Shown here piece after piece: positions 43,972-52,107 of a DNA stretch of 64,000 bases. The notes below the pieces were generated by a model that saw nothing but the letters and a program-made list of their open reading frames with translations, did not search any database and had not been told where the DNA came from. The stretch's first letter is position 1, and each line of letters opens with the position of its first letter. The translations under genes and the position numbers were made by a program. This DNA comes from Motilimonas eburnea. Lineage in GTDB: Bacteria; Pseudomonadota; Gammaproteobacteria; Enterobacterales; CBDFNC01. The stretch covers positions 1 to 64,000 of the forward strand of contig NZ_JAIMJB010000001.1 in assembly GCF_021295345.1 (NCBI RefSeq). Direction: 5' to 3'.

Positions 43972-44235
43972 CTATTGCGCTTGTTCCCCGCTATAGACCT
44001 CAACAAATTCAATATCAACAGCTTTAACGCCATATATTTCTTCAAAAGCGTCATTCAAAGATTTAAACGCGCTGACCAGATAAAAAGGGCTAATACTTCC
44101 AAAAACATAGTAAAAAGCAAGTGACTTAGTCATAAGGTCGCCAGCCTGGGAGTCTCTTGCTGGATTAAACTTCCTCATTTTCACTTTCTCATAGAACTCC
44201 ATGATTTCGAAAGATAACTCATCATCTTTAGTCCA
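43972..44235 (-). pseudogene. 3' part of the TAG-interrupted membrane-protein gene
   Basis: The frame of the upstream gene continues without a break after its TAG (44236-44238) for 87 codons to a TGA/TAA-type stop at 43972. It includes an in-frame ATG at 44202, giving a possible 76-residue product (MEFYEKVKMRKFNPARD...). The segment has the same A+T-rich codon use as the 5' part, so the two look like one gene of about 271 codons split by a nonsense mutation. The ATG has no strong ribosome binding site. Confidence 0.5.
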
Positions 44236-44787
44236 CTAGGAAAACCTTGATTCATCATTCAGCACTTGTTGGTATGTATATTTTATGGCCGAAAGGTAGT
44301 CCATAGGAGGTGATATTCTAGGCGTAGAATCAGACAACTTTTTCTGTTTAAAAAACTTATCAAGGTTAGACAAGGAAGCTTCGCTAGCGTTAAAGCTCCC
44401 TTTTCTATCAGGCCAGTTCTTAATATTTGATGGACCAACATCAAGTCCTGCATAGAAGAAGAACATTCCTACCCGATTTGCGACAATTTCCAGTGTTCTC
44501 TTGGACATCTCATAGCATTTTCTTTTATCACTCGCATATTTAATGGATGTCGTCATTACAAAAAATATATATGCAGCAACATATGAATACGACAAATTCT
44601 TGAGAACATTATCTATTTGATCTGCATAAGGAAACCATGGTTCTGCGTTTTCACCAAAAATACCGAAAACCACTATGTAAATAATTCCGATGCAAGCAAC
44701 ACTGAATGCTACCTTATGAGACTTGAAATCTTTTATAAATGCATACCAAAATACACTTTTGAAGGTGTTTCGTAGTTTTCCAATCAT
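44236..44787 (-). CDS. Membrane protein of unknown function, cut short by an in-frame TAG
   Basis: 183 residues with two hydrophobic helices (about 26-44, VAFSVACIGIIYIVVFGIF, and about 65-83, SYSYVAAYIFFVMTTSI) and a soluble C-terminal part. AGGTGAGAA precedes the ATG. No family recognised; the two-helix-plus-cytosolic-tail shape is seen in some phage-defence and accessory proteins, but nothing here proves that. It ends ...DESRFS at TAG, after which the same frame stays open for 87 more codons. Composition is clearly A+T-richer than the neighbours, suggesting horizontal origin. Confidence 0.6.
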   Translation of the reverse strand: MIGKLRNTFKSVFWYAFIKDFKSHKVAFSVACIGIIYIVVFGIFGENAEPWFPYADQIDNVLKNLSYSYVAAYIFFVMTTSIKYASDKRKCYEMSKRTLEIVANRVGMFFFYAGLDVGPSNIKNWPDRKGSFNASEASLSNLDKFFKQKKLSDSTPRISPPMDYLSAIKYTYQQVLNDESRFS

Positions 44788-45102
44788 TTCTCACCTGATG
44801 TTTTATCCTTATCTTTTAGCACCTTACCAACAAACCATTTCATTATAAAGTATTGCCTATGATCTAATATTGGACATATATGGTCACTCCCTATAATTCA
44901 AGGGGAGTGTGTTTAATTTATGTGTATTTTTAGCTCAATATATCACCTTGCACTAAGCTGGAGCTTTCACTGTTGGGGTAACGGTTTCTCGACATATATC
45001 CGGCGTCTTAAAGGCTGTAGTTGTACCACTACACACCAATCCATTTGCGCTAATTTACATCCTACCCCGTAGTAAGTAGAGCACTACACGGCTAAAGCTA
45101 GG
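44788..45102. other. A+T-rich intergenic region upstream of the interrupted gene
   Basis: 315 bases with no supportable gene. It contains two similar small dyads, GTAGT...ACTAC, around 45019-45034 and CCGTAGT...ACTACACGG around 45066-45091. They may be the border of an acquired segment or the terminator area of yegS; no integrase or target repeat is visible. Confidence 0.4.
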
Positions 45103-46014
45103 TTAATTGGGTTTGATCAGGGGGCAGGGATCTGGCAGCACTAACCGAACGGCTCCTTTGACGACTTCAATACGAATGGTTTCTGTTTCAGAATTGACAG
45201 ATTCGCCATCAAAGTTGGCTGGAATGTTGCGGCCAGCGGTTTTGGCTTCTACCCAATCACACTGGAATGTTTTGATAAACTCACCGTTACGGGGAAAGTT
45301 GGATAGCTCACTAATTACTTGCGGCAGCTGGCTGGGTTCGAAATGGCGGATCAGTGTCAGTTCCATTAACCCATCATTGATCCAAGCGTTAGGAGCCAGC
45401 TGTTGCCCCCCTCCAGCCTGAGATCCATTACAGAGAACGCCGGCGAGAATGGTGCCACTGAAGGTAAATGTTGCGCCTTTTAGCGTCACCGGGTAGGGCT
45501 GAAACCCTGCCGCCTTGGCGATGCCCATCAGGGTGTAAGCGCCTCCTCCAAGGAAGTTTTTTAACTCAACCGGGGTTTCTCGGGTTACTTCGGCACCAAA
45601 ACCAGTCGAGATCACGTTGAGACAATAGCGACCAGCCATATTTAGCAGATCACATGCCTCACTTCGCCCTTCAAGAGCCAGCCTTAATGCTTGCTCTGGT
45701 TGCTGTGGAATATTAGCACTGCTAGCAAAGTCATTGGCTGTGCCCAGCGGCAATATAGCGAGTTCCGGTCTTTTGTTATATTCATATTGCATTAATGCGT
45801 TAACTGCTTCGTTAAGACTGCCATCACCACCGCCAACTAAGATCCGTGGTATTGAGCGCTCAATAGCTTCGTCGACAAAGCGCAATATATCGCCGCCTTC
45901 CCAAGTTACTCTCACATCCAACAGTTGCCCCTTATCACGCTGTTGATAGATAGCAGCGCGGATCTCCTCGTTGCTCGCTTTTTTACCGTTGAGGATCACC
46001 ATTAGATGAGACAT
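45103..46014 (-). CDS. yegS: YegS-type lipid kinase
   Basis: 303 residues of the diacylglycerol-kinase catalytic fold. The nucleotide loop is GGGDGSLNE and the second conserved stretch LGTANDFA; NVISTGFGAEV and ANFDGE complete the family pattern. YegS phosphorylates phosphatidylglycerol in vitro and is cytoplasmic or membrane-associated. Site TAAGGAATATTC before the ATG. Single gene between an A+T-rich patch and the CstA-family gene. Confidence 0.93.
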   Translation of the reverse strand: MSHLMVILNGKKASNEEIRAAIYQQRDKGQLLDVRVTWEGGDILRFVDEAIERSIPRILVGGGDGSLNEAVNALMQYEYNKRPELAILPLGTANDFASSANIPQQPEQALRLALEGRSEACDLLNMAGRYCLNVISTGFGAEVTRETPVELKNFLGGGAYTLMGIAKAAGFQPYPVTLKGATFTFSGTILAGVLCNGSQAGGGQQLAPNAWINDGLMELTLIRHFEPSQLPQVISELSNFPRNGEFIKTFQCDWVEAKTAGRNIPANFDGESVNSETETIRIEVVKGAVRLVLPDPCPLIKPN

Positions 46015-46244
46015 GAATATTCCTTATTAGCCTAAGTATAGGGGCTGGCATTTGTATCATTGTTATACATTATTCGTTAAAGGGGAGCAAAAAGTCAGGC
46101 AGCCACTGACTTGATCTATTTCACACCTAAACCAGCTTCAAAAGCAATGCCACCTAAATGAATATTCTAGCGATCCAAGACTTTTTAATAGCTCTTAACC
46201 CAGGAACTAAACCAGTAAACTAAACCTGTAACTAAGGCTCAAAC

Positions 46245-46284
46245 AAAAAATGCTCATACCATCAAGCTTGATGGTATGAGCATT
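46245..46284 (-). terminator. Terminator of the CstA-family gene (perfect 36-bp palindrome)
   Basis: AATGCTCATACCATCAAG and its exact inverse meet at 46266/46267, giving a perfect 36-base palindrome. The minus strand then reads TTTTTTGTTTG, so it terminates transcription coming from the gene ending at 46333. The rest of the 318-base gap upstream of yegS shows nothing else. Confidence 0.85.
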
Positions 46285-46332
46285 GAATAACCTTAATGGA
46301 TACCAGTTTCAGCTACAGCCAAAGTTAAAGGG

Positions 46333-47760
46333 TTATTCCCCTTGTTTAACCTGTGCGACCAAGGGGAGGGTGCGGGTTTTTATGATTAGGGTCACCATAG
46401 CTAAGGTCGCAATGGCTAGGCCAAACACGGTCGACGTGGCCATGGGTAAACCAAAACCTATGCCTGCATTGGCGAGGTAGGTGAAGGTTACCGCGGTCAT
46501 AAAGGTGGCTGGAATACTGCATATCCAGTGGAATTTACCTTCGCGCGCCAAGTAAGCGGCCGCAGCCCATAGCATAATCATGGCGGTGGTTTGGTTGGCC
46601 CAACCAAAGTAGCGCCAAATCACGCCAAATTCGGCATGGGTGATCAGGTAACCAATAATAAACATAGGAATGGCGATTAATAGGCGCTTAGGCATATTTT
46701 GTTGAGGCAGCTTTAAGAAGTCGGCAATGATCAAGCGTGCGCTGCGAAACGCGGTATCACCCGAGGTGATAGGTAGCACGATAACGCCTAAGATTGCCAA
46801 GATGCCGCCTATGGTGCCAAGTAGTGAGGTAGAAACCTCATGCACCACGGCAGAAGGGCCGCCAGCTGCTAGGGTAGCATTTAATGCATCGGTGCTTTCG
46901 TAGAAAGACAAACCTAAAGTACACCAAATCAGTGCGATCACACCTTCACCTATCATGGCGCCATAGAACACAAAGCGGCCTGATTTTTCATTTTGCATGC
47001 AACGCGCCATCAGTGGCGATTGGGTAGCATGAAAGCCCGATACCGCGCCACACGCGATGGTGATAAATAGCAGTGGCCACAAAGGTAAATCCGTTGGATG
47101 CAAATTGCTGAAATCAATGCCTTGTGAGTAAAAACCGTGGTCACTGACCGCAAGGCCGATGACTAAGCCAACGCTCATGAAAATGAGCAGAGCACCAAAA
47201 AAGGGATAAAAGCGGCCAATGATCTTATCCACGGGGACGATAGTGGCAATGACGTAATAAGCAAAAATAAGTGCAATCCACATGCCCACACCGGTATCTG
47301 ACAGGCTACTTAAAAGGCCTGCTGGGCTAAGTACGAAGACCACGCCGACCAAGAGCAAGAGCACCACGGCAAAGGCATTCATAAAATGCTTAGCCACGTT
47401 GCCCAGTTGTTGACCCACTATGGTGGGCACGCTGGCGCCATTGGCGCGCACCGACATCATGCCAGAGAAATAATCGTGCACTGCGCCGGCAAAGATACAA
47501 CCAATCACGATCCAGAGCATGGCAACGGGGCCATATAAAGCACCTAAGATGGGGCCAAAAATGGGGCCAACACCGGCGATATTAAGCAGTTGGATCAGGT
47601 AGACTTTTTTATTGGACATGGGCACAAAGTCAACCCCATCGGTCAGGGTATGGGCCGGGGTTTGGCGCTCAGGTTTAGGGCCAAAAATCTTTTCGATGAC
47701 TTTGCCGTAAGTAAAATAGCCAGCCACTAATAGGCCGGTGCAGAGTAAAAACCACAACAT
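46333..47760 (-). CDS. CstA-family transporter, probably BtsT-like pyruvate or peptide permease
   Basis: 475 residues with about 13-15 helices: the short form of the CstA family (E. coli CstA and BtsT are about 700). Marks: NIAGVGPIFGPILGALYGP, FAGAVHDYFSGMMSVR and GFHATQSPLMARC. E. coli BtsT imports pyruvate with protons under control of BtsSR, CstA imports pyruvate or peptides. Here the promoter region carries three BtsR-type repeats and btsSR lies 3.6 kb upstream on the same strand, so a pyruvate-responsive role is likely. Start at 47760 has AAGGAAGAAATC; an in-frame GTG at 47790 is less likely. Confidence 0.88.
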   Translation of the reverse strand: MLWFLLCTGLLVAGYFTYGKVIEKIFGPKPERQTPAHTLTDGVDFVPMSNKKVYLIQLLNIAGVGPIFGPILGALYGPVAMLWIVIGCIFAGAVHDYFSGMMSVRANGASVPTIVGQQLGNVAKHFMNAFAVVLLLLVGVVFVLSPAGLLSSLSDTGVGMWIALIFAYYVIATIVPVDKIIGRFYPFFGALLIFMSVGLVIGLAVSDHGFYSQGIDFSNLHPTDLPLWPLLFITIACGAVSGFHATQSPLMARCMQNEKSGRFVFYGAMIGEGVIALIWCTLGLSFYESTDALNATLAAGGPSAVVHEVSTSLLGTIGGILAILGVIVLPITSGDTAFRSARLIIADFLKLPQQNMPKRLLIAIPMFIIGYLITHAEFGVIWRYFGWANQTTAMIMLWAAAAYLAREGKFHWICSIPATFMTAVTFTYLANAGIGFGLPMATSTVFGLAIATLAMVTLIIKTRTLPLVAQVKQGE

Positions 47761-47834
47761 GATTTCTTCCTTAATAGAGGGGTTAATCACATCAGGCTAA
47801 TCGATAAACAGATCCTATTCGCGGCCAAATTAGT

Positions 47835-47883
47835 TAAGTGGTCATATTGAATGGCTAAGCGGTTGGCTGGTCAGTTAAGTGGT
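47835..47883 (-). promoter_or_regulatory. Three direct repeats matching the BtsR (YehT) binding motif
   Basis: On the minus strand ACCACTTA (47883-47876), ACCGCTTA (47863-47856) and ACCACTTA (47842-47835), separated by 12 and 13 bases. The published E. coli BtsR motif at the btsT/yjiY promoter is two copies of ACC(G/A)CT(C/T)A with a 13-base spacer, as I remember it. The block ends 74 bases before the CstA-family start codon, a natural activator position. Confidence 0.7.
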
Positions 47884-47901
47884 TTTACTCTTGGTTTCTC
47901 T

Positions 47902-47931
47902 TTGGCTAATCAGGAGCAGTTAATTAGCCAA
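47902..47931. promoter_or_regulatory. Inverted repeat TTGGCTAAT-N12-ATTAGCCAA
   Basis: Perfect 9-base arms around a 12-base spacer, between the HD-GYP gene stop (47998) and the BtsR-type repeats. It could be the 3' hairpin of the HD-GYP transcript (no T-run) or a second operator of the transporter gene. Confidence 0.4.
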
Positions 47932-47997
47932 TCGACCAGCATGTTAAGCAACGGTTACTTAACAATGGATTACAGGTTTAATGTTGAAGAGAGCTAC

Positions 47998-49539
47998 TTA
48001 TTCATCCGTCAGCTCTTCTCTAATGGCTAAAAACTTGTCACGATTGTCTAGTAGTAAGGAAACAAGTAAGGGCTCGAAGAATTTTCCTGATTCTTGCTCA
48101 ATATACTCAAATACCGATTCAATGCTCCATGGCTCTTTGTAGATCCGTTTTGAACAAAGGGCATCAAAGATATCTGCCAAGGCACAAATGCGGCCGAATA
48201 TAGGAATATCGGTGCCAGAAAGCCCCTGTGGGTAACCTTGGCCATCCCATCTTTCATGGTGTGTTCCCGCGATGATGGCGCCCGCATCAAGCAGTGTTAA
48301 ATGAGAGCCCATAAGCATTTGCTGGCCTTTTTCGGCATGGGTTTGCATTAAGGCCCATTCTTCATCATTGAACTTGGCCGGTTTATTTAACACCCTGTCA
48401 GGGATCCCCACTTTACCTATATCATGTAAAGGGGAAGCAAATAAAATGGTCTCACAATCTTCTTCCGATAACCCATATAGTTGGGCGAGTAACTCGCAGT
48501 AACGTGCAACACGTTTGACATGAAATCCGGTTTCATTTGAGCGACTTTCTACCACTTCGGTCAGGCGATAAATGACTTCACGCTGAGCCTTTTTCATCTG
48601 ATCGTTTAGGTCGATGTTTTTAAGGCCGACCACTAAATTTTCGGTGAATACTTCTAGTAAATGTTTATCAAGGGCTTCAAGTGAGGTGTCCACTTGAATA
48701 TAAAAAGCCATGGCATAGTGAGCGCTTTGGCAGTAGATAAGTAATTCTTGCTCTTCGAAAATAGTGCGGCGAGTTGTGATTGCTCGCTCAATAAGCTCGG
48801 CAAATGGCAGGGTTGTGGTGCTGTGTTGTTGTTGCTCTTCTTGGGCAAACTTACCTGTGCCGCAAATGGTGAGAATGGAGCGGCGGTTTATGTCTGTCTC
48901 AAAAACTTGCTTTGTTAAATCAAGCAGTAAGGTGTCTGTTACATTAATAAGGGTGACAATTTGTTCTAAGGCCGCTTTGGTAAATGCAACAAACCCTTGT
49001 TTGTCCATTACATTTTTTGTTGCCTTAACGACTTGTTCCATGCCCACTTTACTGTGCTCTAAAATCATAATGTGTTGATAAGCACGCAGCGCTGTCATGG
49101 TGGTGGTAAAGAGCTTTTGCGCGGTCAGCTCGGTTTTTGCCTTGTAGTCATTAATGTCGTAATCGCGGATCACGGACGTTTCTGGAGCTTGCCCCGGTTG
49201 CCCGGTTCTAAGGACAATTCGCACATTATGATCGTGGAAGTCTTCGCGGATCCATTTCGCTAAATCTAATCCAGCATGTTCATTTTCCATCACAACATCG
49301 AGCAACACCATGGCGATATCACTGTGTTCTTGAAAGGCAAGTTGCCCCTCTTTGCCTGAATAAGCACTGATAAAATGAAGAGGACGGTTCTCAAACTCAA
49401 CGCCAGTCAATGCCAGTTTCGTTACCTTGTGTATTTCTTCTTCATCATCCACAATCAACACATTCCAAGGGGGATATGTGCTTACTTGGTTGTCATCTTC
49501 ATCGGCGAAAAAATCATCACTGAAAAGTTCATCGTTCAT
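47998..49539 (-). CDS. Response regulator with DUF3369 and HD-GYP domains (c-di-GMP phosphodiesterase)
   Basis: 513 residues: receiver about 25-150 with phospho-acceptor Asp81 in VLLDVVM and acidic pair at 31-32; DUF3369 GAF-like domain about 170-335; HD-GYP domain about 345-505 with PLHDIGKVGIPDRVL, HHERWDGQGYPQGL and ADIFDAL. All HD-GYP ligands seem present, so it should hydrolyse c-di-GMP when phosphorylated. The histidine kinase gene lies directly upstream with 2 bases between them, so the pair is a two-component system linking an unknown signal to c-di-GMP. Confidence 0.92.
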   Translation of the reverse strand: MNDELFSDDFFADEDDNQVSTYPPWNVLIVDDEEEIHKVTKLALTGVEFENRPLHFISAYSGKEGQLAFQEHSDIAMVLLDVVMENEHAGLDLAKWIREDFHDHNVRIVLRTGQPGQAPETSVIRDYDINDYKAKTELTAQKLFTTTMTALRAYQHIMILEHSKVGMEQVVKATKNVMDKQGFVAFTKAALEQIVTLINVTDTLLLDLTKQVFETDINRRSILTICGTGKFAQEEQQQHSTTTLPFAELIERAITTRRTIFEEQELLIYCQSAHYAMAFYIQVDTSLEALDKHLLEVFTENLVVGLKNIDLNDQMKKAQREVIYRLTEVVESRSNETGFHVKRVARYCELLAQLYGLSEEDCETILFASPLHDIGKVGIPDRVLNKPAKFNDEEWALMQTHAEKGQQMLMGSHLTLLDAGAIIAGTHHERWDGQGYPQGLSGTDIPIFGRICALADIFDALCSKRIYKEPWSIESVFEYIEQESGKFFEPLLVSLLLDNRDKFLAIREELTDE

Positions 49540-49541
49540 GG

Positions 49542-51158
49542 CTAATCCTCTGCGGGTAAATAGATATCTGCACGTAAACCTGATGGTTGCATATGGTGCA
49601 ATTCAATCTTTCCATCCATTTTGCGAATGATGTTGTATACGATGTTTAACCCCAGTCCTGTCCCACCTTTGCCCCTTTTGGTTGTAAAAAAGGGTTCAAA
49701 AAGTTTGCTTAGAATGTCATCACTCACCCCTGTGCCCGTATCAAAATAACTTAGGTGTAGTTGGCCGCTCTCAATGGCTGCGTTGACTTCTATGGTGCCT
49801 TGGTGGCCGTCGTCAAAGCCATGTACTAACGAATTGTTGACTAAATTAGTGAGTATCTGATTGAGTTTACTGGAGCAAGCGTGGAAGATGACCCCTTCAT
49901 CAATATGGTTGATAAAAGAGATGGGGCGATTTTTGAATTTGTGATGAAAGCTGTTTTGAATATTATCGACTAACTCTTTCATATTGATATCAAAGGTGGC
50001 ATCGATGGACTGGTCAACAGCGAGCTGCTTAAAGCTTTTGATGAGCTCACTGGCACGTTGTAGGTTGTTTTCTATTATTTCACCTGTTTCTAAGGTGTAG
50101 CTAAAATAGGTTTCCAAATCCGACTTTTTCATGGTTTTATTTTGGTACAAGCCTTGGATTTGTTTTGCTTGTACGACGAGGTGTGATGCCGCGGTGACGC
50201 CAATCCCCAAGGGGGTGTTAACTTCATGAGAAACCCCCGCCACTAACCCTCCTAGTGAAGCTAATTTTTCTGACTCGACCAATTCAGATTGCGTTTGCTC
50301 GAGCAATTCGATCTTGTGTTTTAACTGAGATGAGCGCTCGATGACCAAGGCTTCAAGGTTTTCATTAACGTGTTTTAACTCATTTAAATAGTTATAGCGG
50401 ACCAAGGTGTGGCCAAGGGATTGGCCAAACTGGCCTATTATTTCCTTTAGCCAGGGTTGCATGGGGCGTTTATGTACTAAATTATCGCATGCTATCCAGC
50501 CGATGGGCTTATCTCCATCCCACATGGCCGCCATGGCGTTCCAGCCCTTGCCTACCACCTTGTTGTAGTAAAGTAAGTCAACATTTTCCCACACTTCCAC
50601 ATGCTCCTTGGAAGCCAAGGTCATTTCTACCCAAGGGGCTTCGGGTATCGGTCCTCGAAACTGGGTTTCATCTTTTACCTGACCATCTTCATCTGTGCCC
50701 CATGTGCCGACCATTTCATTGGTTTCGGGGTCTAATAGAAAGATGGCTAATCTATCGAGATAAAGGTGCTTTTGTGCCTCAATAATGGCTTGTTTGTACA
50801 GTTGTTCTAATGAATCTACTTGACTGAGTCTAAGCATGATTTCATGCAATCGAGACATGGTGTTGGCAAACATTTGCCAACTTTCTGTCGTTTCATGGTC
50901 AGCATGGCTTAACTCATACAAGTAAAGGCCATCAATGTGACTTACCTTGTCCAGTTGTAGGGAAAGAGCGGTAAAGTCGGGTTGCAATAATTCACTGGCG
51001 TCAAGTTTCTCCAGGAAGCGCTGGATATCGACTGCGCCTCTTGTCAGTTCGGCCTTAAGGGGTTTGCTTTGACAAAGGTAGTGAGACTCAGGCTGATATA
51101 ACATCATCAGCGAAGAGGATTGTGTGCAATATTGTTCGGCCCAAGTGGAAGCTGTCAT
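49542..51158 (-). CDS. GAF-domain sensor histidine kinase, partner of the HD-GYP regulator
   Basis: 538 residues without transmembrane helices, so cytoplasmic. A GAF domain at about 100-260 (IFLLDPETNEMVGTWG, then NAMAAMWDGDKPIGWIACDN), a short coiled coil (about 265-300), HisKA-like His in AGVSHEVNTPLGIG, and a full ATPase domain: N box NLVNNSLVHG, G1 YFDTGTGV, F box LFEPFFTT, G2 GGTGLGL. The closest general type is the NtrB-like/soluble sensor group. The signal is unknown. Translationally close to the response regulator gene. Confidence 0.9.
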   Translation of the reverse strand: MTASTWAEQYCTQSSSLMMLYQPESHYLCQSKPLKAELTRGAVDIQRFLEKLDASELLQPDFTALSLQLDKVSHIDGLYLYELSHADHETTESWQMFANTMSRLHEIMLRLSQVDSLEQLYKQAIIEAQKHLYLDRLAIFLLDPETNEMVGTWGTDEDGQVKDETQFRGPIPEAPWVEMTLASKEHVEVWENVDLLYYNKVVGKGWNAMAAMWDGDKPIGWIACDNLVHKRPMQPWLKEIIGQFGQSLGHTLVRYNYLNELKHVNENLEALVIERSSQLKHKIELLEQTQSELVESEKLASLGGLVAGVSHEVNTPLGIGVTAASHLVVQAKQIQGLYQNKTMKKSDLETYFSYTLETGEIIENNLQRASELIKSFKQLAVDQSIDATFDINMKELVDNIQNSFHHKFKNRPISFINHIDEGVIFHACSSKLNQILTNLVNNSLVHGFDDGHQGTIEVNAAIESGQLHLSYFDTGTGVSDDILSKLFEPFFTTKRGKGGTGLGLNIVYNIIRKMDGKIELHHMQPSGLRADIYLPAED

Positions 51159-51393
51159 ATCCCATACTTTCTCTGTTTATTGTTCAATTTAGTTCAAGAG
51201 CTGAGTTATTGCTAACGGCTTCGTGAGCGCTTTCACGACGACATGCAAAGCATGTGTTAAGCCGAGTGAGTTAATCTGGTGGTCTAATGCGCTGAGCTAT
51301 GGCAGGAGGGAAAGTGTCACGGGAAAGAAAATACTTCTTTATGTAAACCAAGTGTCTGTTGTCATTGTTAGAAGGGCTTGCAGTGCGACCTCT

Positions 51394-52107
51394 TTATTGC
51401 AATCCAAAATGTTGCTTGATGCTTTTTAAATAACGCCGGCTGACGGGGACCTTATGGCCTGAGGGCGTGATGATGTCGGCGTTGCCGTTGTCGTGTAGTT
51501 GGATCTCTTTGATGGCGTGCTCGGCAATCAGGTATTGGCGATGACAGCGCAGCAGCGGGGTTTTTTGCTCTAAGGTTTTTAGGGTTAATTGAGTATGGCT
51601 TTGCCCTGCGGCGGTGATCACATGAATGCCGCAATGATCGCTCAGGACGTATTCCACTTCATTTAAGGCGATCAAACGTATGGTTTGCTGAAAATAGCAA
51701 GGCAGTACATTGAGGGATTCGGTTGTATTGAAGCTGATGGTTTTAGGAGAGCAATCTTGACGAAGGCGCTGTAAGGTTTGGTGCAATCTGGTGCTGGCTA
51801 TAGGCTTTAAAATGTAGTCAAACGCTTTTTCCTCAAAGGCTTTAACGGCAAATTCATCGAAAGCGGTGACAAACACGATGCGCGGCAGGTGCACCTCATC
51901 TAGCATGGCGGCCAGCTCTAAGCCGGTGATTTTGGGCATCTGAATATCTAAGAAGATAAGATCTGGCTTGAGTTTATTGACTAACGCTAAGGCTTCAATG
52001 GCGTTACCTGCCATGCCGACACATTCAAAGTCGGCTTCGCCTTGCATTAAATAGTTTAATTCATCACGAGCCAGTGGCTCATCATCGATAATCAGATAGC
52101 GGATCAT
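51394..52107 (-). CDS. btsR: LytTR response regulator BtsR
   Basis: 237 residues: receiver with Asp54 in IFLDIQMPK and Lys of ILKPI, then a LytTR DNA-binding domain (about 135-235, LLRCHRQYLI, VPVSRRYLK). Its start overlaps the btsS stop by four bases (ATGA). In E. coli BtsR (YehT) activates btsT when BtsS senses pyruvate. The likely target in this genome, the CstA-family gene with matching repeats, lies 3.6 kb away. Confidence 0.92.
   Translation of the reverse strand: MIRYLIIDDEPLARDELNYLMQGEADFECVGMAGNAIEALALVNKLKPDLIFLDIQMPKITGLELAAMLDEVHLPRIVFVTAFDEFAVKAFEEKAFDYILKPIASTRLHQTLQRLRQDCSPKTISFNTTESLNVLPCYFQQTIRLIALNEVEYVLSDHCGIHVITAAGQSHTQLTLKTLEQKTPLLRCHRQYLIAEHAIKEIQLHDNGNADIITPSGHKVPVSRRYLKSIKQHFGLQ

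Noticed and set aside
44950-45095. Repeated GTAGT/ACTAC dyads as possible integron attC or phage attachment site
   Set aside because: No integrase, no GTTRRRY core and no matching direct repeat at the other border of the A+T-rich patch.
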